64,000 nt of DNA from Methylobacterium radiotolerans JCM 2831 (GTDB lineage Bacteria > Pseudomonadota > Alphaproteobacteria > Rhizobiales > Beijerinckiaceae). Below, in pieces: positions 6,822 to 13,400 of this stretch; position 1 is the stretch's first letter, and each line of letters opens with the position of its first letter. The position numbers and the translations under genes were made by a program. The notes below the pieces were generated by a model, which did no database searches, was not told the origin of the DNA, and saw only the letters and a list, made by a program, of their open reading frames with translations. The stretch spans positions 2,793,001-2,857,000 of the forward strand of contig NC_010505.1 in the NCBI RefSeq assembly GCF_000019725.1. Reading direction: 5' to 3'.

Positions 6822-7180
6822 TCAGGTGGGGTCGACGGCCCAGCACGAGCCGTCGGCGGCGAGGTGGACGAGGGCGGCTGCGCGCACCGGCGTGCCGTCT
6901 CCCAGCGTGAAATGAGCCCCCCGGTAGGGGCAGAAGCGAACCCGCAGCGCCTCGCGCGGGACGGCTCCGGATTCGATGGGGCGCCCCTCACGACGGCGAC
7001 GACCTCGCGGGCGCGCCGGGTCTGCACCCTGCGAACGCCGGCGGCCGAGACCACGAACCGGGCGTCCTTCAGGACCAGGGTCTCGACGTGCCCGATGACG
7101 CGGCCTGCGCGCCTGACGGAGAAGCAGGACCGCGACAGGTTGCGGTAGGCGTCTACGGGAGCGGCAGCGGGCGGACGCAT
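6822..7180 (-). pseudogene. Small phage protein gene with a frameshift
   Basis: From ATG 7180 the frame reads AYRNLSRSCFSVRRAGRVIG, VETLVLKDARFVVSAAG and AREVVAVVRGA. It then loses sense, whereas the frame one base over continues with IESGAVPREALRVRFCPYRG, AHFTLGDGTPVRAAALVHLA and ends DPT at a TGA (6824-6822). Together they make one about 119-residue protein of a small phage family I recall, with a VxxARFVV centre and an FTLGDGTPV end. The switch point falls at the perfect palindrome GGGGCGCCCC (6978-6987), where one base appears lost. It may be a real mutation, a sequencing error or a programmed shift. Confidence 0.6.
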
Positions 7181-7371
7181 AGCGCGACGGCCTCCGCCTC
7201 CAGCGCCATCCGAAGAGCGTCCTCGCGCCGAAGCCGGCCGGCGCCGTCTAGGGCGATGAGCCGGTCGACGCGAAGCGCCATCGCGACGGCGACGAGCCCG
7301 CAGACCCGCCTGGTCGCCCATGCCGACCGGAGGCGGTCCCGAACCTTGTGGAGGTCCTCGTCAGGCGGCAT
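7153..7371 (-). CDS. Small hypothetical protein of the leftward operon
   Basis: A 72-residue helical protein (MPPDEDLHKVRDRLRSAWAT, then LVAVAMALRVDRLIALDGAG). Its start overlaps the stop of the upstream gene, and its end overlaps the next gene by 28 nt, consistent with tight co-expression. No domain is recognised. Confidence 0.55.
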   Translation of the reverse strand: MPPDEDLHKVRDRLRSAWATRRVCGLVAVAMALRVDRLIALDGAGRLRREDALRMALEAEAVALCVRPLPLP

Positions 7372-7540
7372 CGGAGGCCTCCTCCGGCTCCGGCAGCGCG
7401 GCGCGGATCTCGCGGATCGCGTCGGAGACGGCGGCCGCGTCGAGCGGGTTGACCTGGCCGGCGCAGGCCAGCTTCAGGACGTGGAGCGCCAGGGAGGCCA
7501 AGGCCTCGCGGCGGTCGGCGGCGGTCTCGATGTGCTGCAC
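7361..7540 (-). CDS. Small hypothetical protein of the leftward operon
   Basis: I start it at GTG 7540, which follows GGAGATCTCC by a normal spacing, giving 59 residues (QHIETAADRREALASLALHV, ending EPEEASDAA). It is acidic and helical. It lies 14 nt after the AAA+ ATPase gene and overlaps the next gene, so it is probably co-translated and might be a small partner of the ATPase. Confidence 0.5.
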   Translation of the reverse strand: MQHIETAADRREALASLALHVLKLACAGQVNPLDAAAVSDAIREIRAALPEPEEASDAA

Positions 7541-7554
7541 GGAGATCTCCGGGA

Positions 7555-9213
7555 TCAGTGACGGGGGGTGGACGGGTCCGCGTCGCGGGCCCGGAGGATC
7601 GTGGAGACCAGGCGCTGCAGCCGGCGGATCGAGCCACCCTGGCCCCACGCACCGCGCAGGGCTTGCCACTCGACGCCGTCCAGGACGCCCCATGCCGGGT
7701 CGAGGCCCTGCTCCCGGCAAGCCTGCGCGGCGACCTGCGGGACCAGGGCGGCGAGGTGCTCGGAGCCAGGGGCGCTGACCTCCAGCACACGCATGCGGTC
7801 GCGCAGGCTCGAAGGGATCCCGGCGAGGGAGTTGGCCGTCGCCAGATACGCGACGTTCGACAGGTCCAGGGTCATGGCCGAGAAGGGGCAGGCCCACCGA
7901 CTGGACGTCTCGTCGTCCCACAGCCCGTGAAGGACGTCGTGCAGCCTGCCCCCGTTAGTGCCGCGGTGGCCGGAGGCCTTCTCGATCTCGTCGACCTGCG
8001 CCAGGCCGGTCGCGCGCATGTGCTCGGCGAGCATGGCCGCGACGGTGCCAAGGTGGCCGCTATTCCAGCGAATACTTGTCCCTCCGTAGCTATTATCGGT
8101 CGAATTGTCGGCATTGTAGCGCGAGAACGGTAAGCCCGAATGTTCGGCAATGAAGCGGCCGATGGCCGTCTTGCCGATGCCGGCGGGCCCGACGAGGCAG
8201 AGGCGCATGCTCCCCCAGTGCGTGCGCCCGGCCTGAGCCTCGCGGATGGCGCGCGGGACGCCGGGCATGTGCGGCCACCGGGCCACGGCCGCGGCTTCCC
8301 AGGCGTCCCAGTCGTCGGGGACGGGCACGCCCGGCAGCGCAGCGCCAAGGGCGTCGCCGAGGGCGGCCTTGATGTCGCGCAGGTTGTCCGGCTTTCCGGC
8401 GGAGGACTTCGACAGGGCGGGGAACACAACGACCGCGCCCGGCGGCGGGGTCGGCACGACGGCTACGGCCTTCCGGAAACCCGCGAGCGACGCGCGCTTC
8501 GGCGCCGGCTCCTCGGCCTCCCGCTCGCTGGCACTGGCCCTGGCCTCGACGATGGCGTCTCGGATGCGTTCGCGAGTAGCCAGCGCGGCCTGCGCAACGT
8601 ACTCCTCTCCGGCCTCCCGCCACTGCCCGACGACGTCGTAGCGGTGCGTGCCGGGGATGCACCGCGGCTCGACATAGCCGTCCAGCATCTCCGCCCCGAG
8701 GAGCGTGGCGATGAGCGCGGGGCGGCCGTCCACGTTGCCATCCCGGCGGGCGTGACGAGCCACGACGCCCCGGAGGCGGTCGGCCGCCAACCGGTCGCCC
8801 AGGGAGGCGCGGTGGTAGACAATCCGCTCGTCGAGGTCGTCGAGCGGATTGTGGATGCCGTAGCCAAGGTCGAGCTCGACGTCCTCGGCCGGGCGGAGCG
8901 CCAGCAGGCGTTCGAGCTCGGTCGATGCGCTCAGCAGTCTCGTCTGGAAGACGCGGCGCGCCACGCGGTCGATGCCGTGCCGCGCCCCGACAAGCTCGGC
9001 ACATGTGAGGTACGTGCTGCTGAGGAGCTCCGCCATAACCTCGGAGCCGCCCACCGCCTCGACCAGGGCGGGCCGGTCTAGGGCCACGACGTCAGGCCAC
9101 TCGGTGACGAGGTGCTCGTAGAGGTCGCGGTGTGCGGTGTCGCCGGTGGGGCGGGCGCCGCACAAAAGGGCGCGCGTCGTCGGGTGCGCGCTGCGGGCGC
9201 GTGCGTTCGTCAT
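7555..9213 (-). CDS. AAA+ ATPase with Lon-like ATPase domain, no protease domain
   Basis: A 552-residue protein. Residues about 340-490 form an AAA+ module close to that of Lon: Walker A GPAGIGKTAIGRF, Walker B QVDEIEK, and a sensor region LDLSNVAYLATANSLAGIP followed by SSLRDRMRVLEV, the typical Lon arrangement. The protein ends shortly after the small helical subdomain, so the Ser-Lys protease domain is absent. The N-terminal 300 residues have no recognisable Lon substrate-binding domain. It should bind and remodel a partner or DNA using ATP. Being the largest gene of the leftward operon, it is probably its functional core, in replication, packaging or defence; nothing visible decides. Confidence 0.75.
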   Translation of the reverse strand: MTNARARSAHPTTRALLCGARPTGDTAHRDLYEHLVTEWPDVVALDRPALVEAVGGSEVMAELLSSTYLTCAELVGARHGIDRVARRVFQTRLLSASTELERLLALRPAEDVELDLGYGIHNPLDDLDERIVYHRASLGDRLAADRLRGVVARHARRDGNVDGRPALIATLLGAEMLDGYVEPRCIPGTHRYDVVGQWREAGEEYVAQAALATRERIRDAIVEARASASEREAEEPAPKRASLAGFRKAVAVVPTPPPGAVVVFPALSKSSAGKPDNLRDIKAALGDALGAALPGVPVPDDWDAWEAAAVARWPHMPGVPRAIREAQAGRTHWGSMRLCLVGPAGIGKTAIGRFIAEHSGLPFSRYNADNSTDNSYGGTSIRWNSGHLGTVAAMLAEHMRATGLAQVDEIEKASGHRGTNGGRLHDVLHGLWDDETSSRWACPFSAMTLDLSNVAYLATANSLAGIPSSLRDRMRVLEVSAPGSEHLAALVPQVAAQACREQGLDPAWGVLDGVEWQALRGAWGQGGSIRRLQRLVSTILRARDADPSTPRH

Positions 9214-9285
9214 CTTCGGTCTCCAGGGCCGCCGCCCCGGACGTTCCGCGGGCGTAGCTCAAGGGCCGTCGTATCAGACGAATCC

Positions 9286-9822
9286 CTACTTCCCGGTTAA
9301 CGGGTCGTCCTTCCGGCGGCGGAAGGCCTCGCGCTCGGCGAGGACCTCGTCGACGACGGCGAGAGCGCGCTGCATCGTCTGGCGGACGTCCAGGTCGCGC
9401 TGGCTCGTGTCGACCCGGGCCGGGCGGCCGGAGACATGGCGGCTCTCGACGACGCCCTCCTGGATCTCCTCGACGCACAGCAGGGCGTGGCCGAGGGCGC
9501 GGGGATGCGAGTGGGCGGAGGCCTGGGCGAGGAACAGCAGGACGTACTCAGGCAGGCCGAACCGGGCGATGCGGTCCTTGGACGTGGACCGCCGGTTGAT
9601 CTGCATCAGCCTGGCCAAGCTCGACACCCACTCGTGCCCGAGCACCCGCGTCGCTGCTGCGTCGACAGCCTCGACGAGGTCCTCGCCGATTGCCTCCTGG
9701 GAGAGGAGCACGCCGTCGGCGACGTAGGAGCGCTCCAGCATGACGAGGGGCGACCCCTCGTAGGTGCCGATGCAGACGCCCTCGGCCGGCTGCGGCATGG
9801 GCTTGAGGACGATGCGAGACAT
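9286..9822 (-). CDS. Hypothetical protein upstream of the AAA+ ATPase
   Basis: A 178-residue soluble protein starting at ATG 9822. The start is beta-like (MSRIVLKPMPQPAEGVCIG), followed by mostly helical sequence with a charged end (LAEREAFRRRKDDPLTGK). I recognise no family. It lies 72 nt before the AAA+ gene and probably shares its transcript, so a role with the ATPase is plausible. Confidence 0.6.
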   Translation of the reverse strand: MSRIVLKPMPQPAEGVCIGTYEGSPLVMLERSYVADGVLLSQEAIGEDLVEAVDAAATRVLGHEWVSSLARLMQINRRSTSKDRIARFGLPEYVLLFLAQASAHSHPRALGHALLCVEEIQEGVVESRHVSGRPARVDTSQRDLDVRQTMQRALAVVDEVLAEREAFRRRKDDPLTGK

Positions 9823-9899
9823 TGGGGGCTCCCGGCATGCGGAAGGGCGGCCCCGGAGGGGACCGCCCTGGAGGTGGGTTCGCCGTGGCTGGCGGTGGG

Positions 9900-10115
9900 T
9901 CAGCGGGCGTACCGCAGGTCCTCGACGGGGACGGGCCCGAACTCGGCCTTGAGGCGCTCCAGGAGCTCGGTCGTGGCGGCCTCGTAGTCCCCGCCCTCGG
10001 GCGTCTGGTGGGCAATGTGCTGCTCGATGGCCTCGGCGGCGACGTCACGGTCGGCCTGCGTGGCGGCGGCCTTCCGGGCGGCGATGGCGGTATCGATGGT
10101 GGTGGTCTCGGACAT
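9900..10115 (-). CDS. Small acidic helical protein of the leftward operon
   Basis: Starting at ATG 10115 it encodes 71 residues (MSETTTIDTAIAARKAAATQ, then EAIEQHIAHQTPEGGDYEAA) and ends VEDLRYAR. It is helical and Ala/Glu-rich. No family is recognised. It sits between the first operon gene and the 178-residue gene. Confidence 0.55.
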   Translation of the reverse strand: MSETTTIDTAIAARKAAATQADRDVAAEAIEQHIAHQTPEGGDYEAATTELLERLKAEFGPVPVEDLRYAR

Positions 10116-10174
10116 GGCCTCGATCCTCTGTGTCGACCCGCCCGGACAGCCCGCGGCGGGGGTGGCGCCCTGTC

Positions 10175-10223
10175 GGCGCTCCCCGCTCCCCCGCCGGTGA
10201 CCGACGGGGGAGAAGGGAGCGCC
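10175..10223 (-). terminator. Long imperfect stem-loop after the first leftward gene
   Basis: GGCGCTCCC and CTCCCCCG pair with CGGGGGAG and GGGAGCGCC to form a long GC stem, with no T-run. It lies just past the stop of the gene at 10228 and could attenuate or end the transcript, or stabilise the upstream mRNA end. Its CTCCC/GGGAG arms resemble those of the nearby hairpin array. Confidence 0.4.
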
Positions 10224-10227
10224 GCGC

Positions 10228-10647
10228 TCAGGCGGCTTTGGCGGGGATCTCGCCGAACCCGGCCATGGCGGCGCGCAGGACGGCATCCTTGGCCTTGGCG
10301 GTCAGGTCGATCCGGTCGATGCCCCCCTGCTTCGGGTAGACGTCCTCGCCGCCGGCGGCGACCACGAACCAGCCCCGAGCGGTCCGCTTCAGGCTGAAGG
10401 CGGAGACCTTCTTCGCGTAGCGGTAGCTGTTCGCGGTCGGGCCGGCTTCGCGGTAGCTGTAGACGCACCCGGCGCGGTTCGAGAGGGCGACACCGGCACC
10501 GTGGAGACGTTCCTCAGCGCGCTCGGCCGCGTCGAGGATCTCGGTCGCCGTTGGGAAGACCTTGGCGCGGCCCTTGATGGCGTCGAGCGCCAGCGTGAGC
10601 TCGGCGGCATTCTCACGGGACAGGAGGATGGAGGTGATCTTGGACAT
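10228..10647 (-). CDS. First gene of the leftward operon, hypothetical protein
   Basis: A 139-residue protein from ATG 10647. The N-terminal half is helical (ENAAELTLALDAIKGRAKVF) and the C-terminal half is beta-rich with aromatic and basic residues (YSYREAGPTANSYRYAKK, RTARGWFVVAAGGE). No domain is recognised. It directly follows the AATGTC/GACATT dyad and would be the first gene expressed from that promoter region, so an early phage function is likely. Confidence 0.6.
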   Translation of the reverse strand: MSKITSILLSRENAAELTLALDAIKGRAKVFPTATEILDAAERAEERLHGAGVALSNRAGCVYSYREAGPTANSYRYAKKVSAFSLKRTARGWFVVAAGGEDVYPKQGGIDRIDLTAKAKDAVLRAAMAGFGEIPAKAA

Positions 10648-10694
10648 GAAGGCGATCCCTTGGGTCGGAGGTCCGGACGATCCGCGACCAACGC

Positions 10695-10717
10695 AATGTC
10701 ACATTTAAAGCGACATT
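10695..10717 (-). promoter_or_regulatory. Inverted repeat in the leftward promoter region
   Basis: AATGTC and GACATT form a perfect 6-bp inverted repeat separated by 11 bp of AT-rich sequence (ACATTTAAAGC), the most AT-rich patch between the two divergent gene groups. This looks like an operator over the promoter of the leftward operon, 48 bp before its first start codon. Confidence 0.5.
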
Positions 10718-10774
10718 AACCGGATTGCAAGCCCCAGAACGAAGAAAGGGCCCGCCGCGTGGCGAGCCCTGTTC

Positions 10775-11142
10775 GCCCTCCCGTTGGGAGGTTCACGTTC
10801 CCCAAAACCGAGGGGATGAACCGGCAGGTCTGCCCTCCCAAAGGAAGGATCGCAGGTCGCCCCGTACACGAGGGGGTCAGCCGGGTTTGCCCTCCCGCAA
10901 GCGGGAGAAAGTTCAGACGGCAGGCCCTGTCGGGATCTGGCCGGGCTTGCCCTCCCACCGGGAGGGGATTTCACTCACCGCGGTACATGCGGTGAAGGGT
11001 GGTCCGCCCTCCCACCGGGAGGAACCCACATCGCCAACGTGGCTGTTAGCGAGCCAAGGGTTGCCCTCCCGTCGCCGGGAGGTGGACCGATCTTCGACCT
11101 GGCTCTTCTCAAAGTTAGGTCTGCCCCCGCCGAAGCGAGGAA
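10775..11142. repeat. Tandem array of seven CCTCCC/GGGAGG hairpins with constant 40-nt spacers
   Basis: Each unit begins GCCCTCCC, has a 3-nt or 6-nt loop, and closes with GGGAGG. The starts are 10775, 10832, 10889, 10949, 11006, 11063 and 11123, giving steps of 57, 57, 60, 57, 57 and 60. The 3-nt differences come only from the loop (GTT, AAA, GCAAGC, ACC, ACC, GTCGCC). The sequence between one GGGAGG and the next GCCCTCCC is exactly 40 nt every time but otherwise unlike from unit to unit, apart from a GG(T/C)(T/C)T-like end. Unit 2 is weakened to GGAAGG and unit 7 is degenerate. Some spacers hold their own dyads, for example TCACCGC/GCGGTGA at 10975-10995. The array fills the gap between divergent gene groups, and no convincing gene lies in 10648-11254. 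Confidence 0.8.
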
Positions 11143-11223
11143 CGCTCCGGAACATAGGGAGCACGCCCCGCCGGTCAAGCCGACCCGCCCGCTCGCTTGT
11201 GGATAGCGTCGCTCCGCGGGAGC

Positions 11224-11246
11224 CTCCCCTCGTGCGGGACGGGAGG
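11224..11246 (+). promoter_or_regulatory. Hairpin that pairs the ribosome site of the next gene with CCTCCC
   Basis: CCTCCC (11224-11229) can pair with GGGAGG (11241-11246), and GGGAGG is the Shine-Dalgarno sequence of the gene starting at 11255 (8 nt spacing). It uses the same hexamers as the upstream array, so ribosome access could depend on which CCTCCC partner is used. Confidence 0.45.
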
Positions 11247-11254
11247 CGATTCGG

Positions 11255-11563
11255 ATGGACCAGCGCGAGTTCTACTGGGTGCGGGTGAAGGGCGAGCTAT
11301 GGAACAGCCTCGCCGTCGCGACGACGGACGAGAAGGAGGTGAGGCACTTCCACCTGCCGGGCAGGCTTTTCGGTCTGTACGAAGGACAGGTCGAGGTGGT
11401 CGAGCGCATCCCGGCGCCTTGCGAGCCGCTCACCTCCGAGGCCGAGGACGCGGGCGGCTTCATGCTCCGGGCGGTCCGCAAGCTGTTTGGGCTGTCGTCG
11501 CCGAAGGCCTCGGTCATCACCTACCAGCAGGCCGCACGCGCCATGGTCCGGAGGGCGGCATGA
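11255..11563 (+). CDS. Hypothetical protein, first gene right of the hairpin array
   Basis: A 102-residue protein (MDQREFYWVRVKGELWNSLA, VEVVERIPAPCEPL) with a beta-rich start and a C-terminal helix (MLRAVRKLFG). I recognise no family. The start at 11255 is well supported by GGGAGG 8 nt upstream. Its stop overlaps the next gene's ATG (ATGA), so the two are coupled. Confidence 0.6.
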   Translation: MDQREFYWVRVKGELWNSLAVATTDEKEVRHFHLPGRLFGLYEGQVEVVERIPAPCEPLTSEAEDAGGFMLRAVRKLFGLSSPKASVITYQQAARAMVRRAA

Positions 11564-12012
11564 GTCAGAGTTGGCGTTGCGGGCCGCCGATCGCCGACGA
11601 TGGCATCGCCGCCGAGGACCTCCGGCCGTTCGGTTGGGCCCCGGGCAAGTACACCGGGCCGTGCCGGACATGCGGCGGCCAGCATTGGGACTGCGATAAG
11701 CGGGCCCGCTCCTGCCGGCCGTGTGCGGTCAAGGCGCTTGAGGCCGAGCGGGCGAAGCCTCCAGCACCGAAGCATCTCGGGCCCGAGCCAACCGATGCGC
11801 AGGTGGTGGCCTTCGGAGACGCCTTCTACGGCGACCTCACTCAGTGGGGGTACTCAGAGCGACAGCGGAACGGCATCGCCGACGGCGTGCGCCGGGGGCT
11901 GCGCGCGGCCCTCGCCATCGGCCTGTCCGGAAATCCGGCGGGGGCTGCAGAGCCCCCGCCGCCGCGCATTCGCGACGCCGACCTGCCGGCAGTGGGGAGC
12001 TTCCATGGCTGA
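11560..12012 (+). CDS. Hypothetical protein with a four-cysteine zinc-binding segment
   Basis: A 150-residue protein starting in an ATGA overlap. Residues about 39-60 carry CRTCGGQHWDCDKRARSCRP followed by a further Cys, a cluster of paired cysteines likely to bind zinc. The rest is helical (DAFYGDLTQWGYSERQRNG), and the C-terminus carries the SGNPA palindrome copy (11927-11938) followed by a proline-rich tail. Phage proteins with such knuckles often bind nucleic acid, but no family is recognised. Confidence 0.6.
   Translation: MSQSWRCGPPIADDGIAAEDLRPFGWAPGKYTGPCRTCGGQHWDCDKRARSCRPCAVKALEAERAKPPAPKHLGPEPTDAQVVAFGDAFYGDLTQWGYSERQRNGIADGVRRGLRAALAIGLSGNPAGAAEPPPPRIRDADLPAVGSFHG
11927..11938 (+). 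repeat. Dispersed palindrome copy 5 (CCGGAAATCCGG)
   Basis: Perfect copy with flanks T and CG, read LSGNPAG near the C-terminus of its protein. Confidence 0.8.
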
Positions 12013-12064
12013 GCGTGACCGGCCGCCTAGGACAAGTGTTTTAGGGCGCCGCGCTGCCTCATAA

Positions 12065-13150
12065 TCAAGTTCCCAAGACGACACACTGCTCTGCAGGCGC
12101 GTCCTCGAAGTACCTCAAGACCCGCTTCGCGATGGCCAGCAGGCCGTCGAAGGTGATGATCTCTATACGGTGGAGATGGCCGTTGTGGCGTCGCAGGGCG
12201 TCCCGCTGGTCATCGTCCCTGTCCCTTCCGATGATGATGCGCGCGCGCATCTTGGTGACGTCCTCGCGGTCGTTGGCGAGGATGCCGTCGCGGTTTCGGT
12301 CGAGCTTCTCCAAGTAGTTCTCCGCCTGAGCGACGACGCGAGATAGCTCGACGCCCGGAGCCCAGACCTTGTGTGATGCATCCCAGTTGAAGAGCGACTT
12401 GCCGTGCAGTGGGGTCTTGATCTCGATGAGCTCGACGCGGCCGTCCGTCGTCCGCCGAGGCACGAAGTCGGTGATTTCGTCCCGGGTCCAGCGGCGGCGG
12501 TCGAGGATGCAGGAATACTCGCTGCCGAACAGCCACGGCTGCTCCTCCAGAAGCGCCTGGAACTGCCCTTCCTTGACGGTCGGGTCATCGATCATCGTCT
12601 CCAGGCGGAACAGGACCTGTCGGTAGACGGCGAGGTTCATGGCGGCCGCGGCTTTCTCGATGAAGCGCTCGTCCGCCGCCAGGCGTGACACCAGGTCACC
12701 GAGGATGGCCGGCTTCTCGGACGCCTCTCGCAGCAGCATCGCCAGCGCGTCCATGCGGTCCGTGGCGGTCAGGTCCTGCAGGGCGCGGATCACGTCGGCT
12801 GGGCTGCCCTTGGTCGGCATGACGATGTAGCCGCCGGTGTCGGACGGGACCGAGCCGCTCCCGGACGCCGCCAGGAAATCGGCGAGGCGCCGGGTCTCAT
12901 CGCCGCCGAGCTGCACGCTGCGTGTTGGATCGACCTCGCACGCCGTCTTGGACAGGGCGATGGTCTTGATGGTGAGCGCGTCGTGGTGGTGCTCGCCGGT
13001 GTGCTGGTCGCGAACGCTCGTCAGCCGCGCGATCCGGCGGACCTTTGACCGGTCTGCCCGCCCATCTTTAAGTACGCACTCCTTCCGCCCGAGGAGGTTC
13101 GGGTTAACGGACGGGTCTCGCTTGTCGACGTAGACTTTCGTGGGCTCCAT
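12065..13150 (-). CDS. sduA: Shedu-family antiphage nuclease (DUF4263)
   Basis: A 361-residue protein. Residues about 190-300 match the Shedu core: EGQFQALLEEQPWLFG, then DEITDFVPRRTTDGRVELIE followed at once by IKTP. This gives the acidic residue and E-x-K of a PD-(D/E)xK nuclease, and the VVAQAENYLEKL helix follows. Shedu is a known single-gene defence that cleaves nucleic acid upon phage infection. The N-terminal 180 residues would be the sensing part, which varies between family members. The start at 13150 follows GGAG by 7 nt. It is transcribed away from the 13401 gene, with a palindrome between them, and is probably prophage defence cargo. Confidence 0.88.
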   Translation of the reverse strand: MEPTKVYVDKRDPSVNPNLLGRKECVLKDGRADRSKVRRIARLTSVRDQHTGEHHHDALTIKTIALSKTACEVDPTRSVQLGGDETRRLADFLAASGSGSVPSDTGGYIVMPTKGSPADVIRALQDLTATDRMDALAMLLREASEKPAILGDLVSRLAADERFIEKAAAAMNLAVYRQVLFRLETMIDDPTVKEGQFQALLEEQPWLFGSEYSCILDRRRWTRDEITDFVPRRTTDGRVELIEIKTPLHGKSLFNWDASHKVWAPGVELSRVVAQAENYLEKLDRNRDGILANDREDVTKMRARIIIGRDRDDDQRDALRRHNGHLHRIEIITFDGLLAIAKRVLRYFEDAPAEQCVVLGT

Positions 13151-13275
13151 AAAGTGCTCCGCGCATGGACGGACGGGCAGCCTGGACCGCTAACCCGATG
13201 CCGTCCAGCGCCAGGGAGGTTAGCATCCGCAAGCAAGTAGCTTGTCGGTCGCGTGAGTGAGGGCGACAGGCTGGC

Positions 13276-13290
13276 AATCACCCGGTGATT
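13276..13290. promoter_or_regulatory. 15-bp palindrome between the Shedu gene and the 13401 gene
   Basis: AATCACC and GGTGATT surround a single C, with TAA following. It is centred in the 250-bp divergent promoter region of two putative defence genes and is a good operator candidate for a regulator not identified here. Confidence 0.5.
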
Positions 13291-13400
13291 AACCGACCGC
13301 GCTGCATTCGCCAGGACCGCCTCACCCGACGGCAACCCTGGCCGTAGGTAGGCCTCTGCGATTCGGTTTCCGGTAACTCGCCCCGGCGACTGTCGGGAGC

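Noticed and set aside
6383..7321. 312-residue minus-strand protein
   Set aside because: The C-terminal 141 residues are a complete exported protein with its own signal peptide. The upstream part is half of a frameshifted gene and then shadow.
10775..11142. Array called as a standard CRISPR
   Set aside because: Repeat cores are short and differ between units, with compensated loop changes, and there is no leader or cas gene in view. It is therefore reported as a hairpin repeat array, with CRISPR-like only as one alternative.
10725..11288. 187-residue open frame through the hairpin array
   Set aside because: It has a weak TTG start without a ribosome site and a composition dictated by the repeat hexamers (GLPSxRxE per unit), and the frame is open on the other strand as well. 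It is more likely a by-product of periods divisible by three.
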